NCBI GenBank assembly: GCA_030527645.1
Contig: JAUNAJ010000004.1
Span: 84,908-148,907, forward strand
DNA: 64,000 bases
Reading direction: 5' to 3'
Source: Lachnospiraceae bacterium
GTDB taxonomy: Bacteria; Bacillota; Clostridia; Lachnospirales; Lachnospiraceae
In this document: positions 62,645 to 64,000 of the stretch, in pieces
How the letters are laid out: each line of letters starts with the position of its first letter
How positions within the stretch are numbered: position 1 is the stretch's first letter
Translations under genes and position numbers: made by a program
The notes under the pieces: model-generated
The model's input: the letters and a program-made list of their open reading frames with translations, nothing else
Databases searched by the model: none
What the model was told of the DNA's origin: nothing

Positions 62645-63784
62645 TTAAAATGCATTTCTGTAAATATCAGCAATTTCCTCTTCGGAAAGCTCTACATAAT
62701 TGTTGTTCAGCAGTCTCTGCTGTGTTTCAATAACATTCTTTGCGAACACAGTGATCTCATCCTCTGTCATTCCGTGCTCACGGAGCGGTGCTCTCTCAAG
62801 AATGGTGTCCATCAGAGAAACCAGTGTTTCCAGCGCATATTCGTCCTTTACACCGAGAATTCTGCCAAGCAGAGCTTCCAGATCATTGATCTTTCCGATT
62901 GGCTTTTTCTCCTTGTATTTCTCCATTACCGCTGCAAACATCAGCTGATTGGACTGGCCGTGCGGGATGTGATGCGTACCGCCAAGAGGATAGCTCAATG
63001 CATGCACAGCAGCACAACCGGCATATCCGAAGGCAATTCCTGCCCAGTTAGAGGCGCGCAGAAACTCTGCAGCATATTTTTTCCATGCCTGCACATCCTG
63101 CTCCTCTGCCCCCTTTGCAGTTTTTCCCCAGCTGCTGAGGATCAGCTCCAGTGCATTTTTTGAAAATGCCTCGCTGGTAGCACAGCCATTGGGGCTTAAG
63201 AAGGATTCCACCGCATGGATCATGGCATCGATGGATGAGGTTGCAAATACTTTATAGGGAAGGGATAACAGCATCTCCGGTACAAGTACCGCTTCATCTG
63301 CAAACATGGATGGAGAAACCAGTCCCTGCTTCACACCTTTCTTTGTACGGTTTACGACCGCAATATTTGTAACCTCACTTCCTGTTCCGCAGGTGGTTGG
63401 GATGATGGTCAGCGGATGAACCTTTTCCAGTCCCTCTGTCATACGGTCATACAGATCATCCACTGTGTCACCGCTGCCGGCTACTGCCAGAATCTTGGCA
63501 ATATCAATAATAGTTCCACCGCCGATGGCGATGATACGGTCAAAGGATGTTTTACTGAGATCCTCAAGAATCGCATCCACCATCACATCACTCGGTTCAC
63601 CCATTCCGTATTTTTCCTGAAAAATAGTCTGGCATCCCAGATCCAGGTCGGAAACAATCGGATGATAAATGTACTCGTTGGTAAGGATCAGATCAGATGC
63701 TCCCAGTGAGGACGCTTTTGCATATTCAGCAAATTTTTCAAATTCAAGAATAGCAGGTTCGATCTTAAAAGGTTTCATACTCAC
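62645..63784 (-). CDS. 4hbD: 4-hydroxybutyrate dehydrogenase (iron-type alcohol dehydrogenase family)
   Basis: 379 aa. NAD-binding GGGTIIDIAKIL (about 88-99) and TTCGTGSEVTNIAV (about 129-142) are typical of group III alcohol dehydrogenases; metal ligands include His in DAMIHAVESF and HALSYPLGGTHHIPHG. The stretches LILTNEYIYHP and FQEKYGMGEPSD agree closely with the Clostridium kluyveri enzyme as remembered. It interconverts succinate semialdehyde and 4-hydroxybutyrate with NADH. With the adjacent CoA-transferase it forms the entry to 4-hydroxybutyryl-CoA and butyrate. Confidence 0.92.
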   Translation of the reverse strand: MSMKPFKIEPAILEFEKFAEYAKASSLGASDLILTNEYIYHPIVSDLDLGCQTIFQEKYGMGEPSDVMVDAILEDLSKTSFDRIIAIGGGTIIDIAKILAVAGSGDTVDDLYDRMTEGLEKVHPLTIIPTTCGTGSEVTNIAVVNRTKKGVKQGLVSPSMFADEAVLVPEMLLSLPYKVFATSSIDAMIHAVESFLSPNGCATSEAFSKNALELILSSWGKTAKGAEEQDVQAWKKYAAEFLRASNWAGIAFGYAGCAAVHALSYPLGGTHHIPHGQSNQLMFAAVMEKYKEKKPIGKINDLEALLGRILGVKDEYALETLVSLMDTILERAPLREHGMTEDEITVFAKNVIETQQRLLNNNYVELSEEEIADIYRNAF

Positions 63785-63804
63785 TACCTCTCTTTATTAT
63801 GAAC

Positions 63805-63851
63805 GGTTCCCGGATCGTACTGCACAGGTGCAGTACGATCCGGTCGGAACC
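63805..63851 (-). terminator. Long hairpin after iolD
   Basis: CGGATCGTACTGCAC and GTGCAGTACGATCCG form a perfect 15-bp stem with a 2-nt loop, extended by GGTTCC/GGAACC. It lies between the iolD stop and the dehydrogenase gene. No U-tract follows, so it may act as an mRNA 3' end or a weak terminator. Confidence 0.6.
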
Positions 63852-63863
63852 TGGAACTGCGGA

Positions 63864-64000
63864 TTAATACATTCTTGCTTCTGCAAGGTGATCATCAATA
63901 CGTTTGCGAGCCTCAAGTACCGCCTCGGATTTTGCTGTAGAAGCCACTCCAAGGTGCCACCAGCTCTCATAGCCCTCAGCCATGGTCTTTGGCAGTACTT
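63864..64000 (-). CDS. iolD: 3D-(3,5/4)-trihydroxycyclohexane-1,2-dione hydrolase, 3' end
   Basis: The last 44 codons of a minus-strand gene that continues beyond the window, with a TAA at 63866-63864. The visible sequence, VLPKTMAEGYESWWHLGVA followed by a Lys/Glu/Arg-rich tail, fits the C-terminus of IolD. This ThDP-dependent enzyme opens the ring of an inositol breakdown intermediate. Only the C-terminal end can be judged, and other iol genes may follow outside the window. Confidence 0.75.
   Translation of the reverse strand, partial: VLPKTMAEGYESWWHLGVASTAKSEAVLEARKRIDDHLAEARMY

Overview
The window looks like a chromosomal segment of an anaerobic Lachnospiraceae-type clostridium (Firmicutes). 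The evidence is the gene content (MecA, a WhiA/Crh-like pair, HrcA/CIRCE control, T-box and glycine riboswitches, AddAB), the Clostridia-style Tad pilus locus, a reverse rubrerythrin with PerR, and a clostridial 4-hydroxybutyrate module. Nearly every gene is on the minus strand. Plus-strand genes are the mecA fragment, a TraX-family gene, perR and the rubrerythrin. No rRNA, tRNA, CRISPR array, prophage or transposase gene was seen.

Layout. 1-0.6 kb: 3' end of mecA and a shared terminator. 0.66-10.7 kb: a minus-strand run valS, LTA-synthase-like sulfatase, folC, a 57-codon gene, a zinc-ribbon/TPR membrane protein, murB, whiA and a Crh-like HPr, headed by a valine T-box leader. 11.2-11.7 kb: a separate transcription unit made of a promoter, a cobalamin riboswitch, about 240 nt without a convincing gene, and a terminator. 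11.9-19.7 kb: single metabolic and regulatory genes (aminotransferase, zinc-ribbon membrane protein, lactate/malate dehydrogenase with a Rex-like site, TIM-barrel isomerase, LacI regulator, two HIT proteins). 19.7-29.5 kb: a complete Tad/Flp pilus operon including a 58-aa Flp pilin. 29.6-36.4 kb: TraX, LarE, glgB, tatD, metG. 36.5-38.4 kb: PerR, reverse rubrerythrin and a second HPr-like protein. 38.6-43.8 kb: radical SAM protein, dusB, a small family protein, birA, argF and a SleB-like wall hydrolase. 43.9-53.2 kb: addAB, hslO, a methyltransferase and a palindromic repeat element. 53.4-59.2 kb: DUF4250 protein, CIRCE-controlled clpB, GH13 glucosidase, PHP phosphatase. 59.3-64 kb: glycine-riboswitch-controlled Na+/alanine(glycine) symporter, a 4-hydroxybutyrate CoA-transferase and dehydrogenase pair, and the 3' end of iolD.

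How the genes work together. Regulation by RNA is prominent: T-box for valS, tandem glycine riboswitch for the symporter, and a cobalamin riboswitch whose target is not evident. Redox and stress circuits are visible as operator-like palindromes (PerR box, Rex-like site, CIRCE). The Tad genes together supply pilin, ATPase, membrane platform, prepilin peptidases and pseudopilins. The most unusual points are the cobalamin-riboswitch transcript without a gene, two HPr-like proteins that both carry Glu at the position of the catalytic His15 while keeping Ser46, a TadE-like pseudopilin ending in two copies of a Cys/His motif, and a lactate dehydrogenase-like enzyme with Arg at the specificity position.
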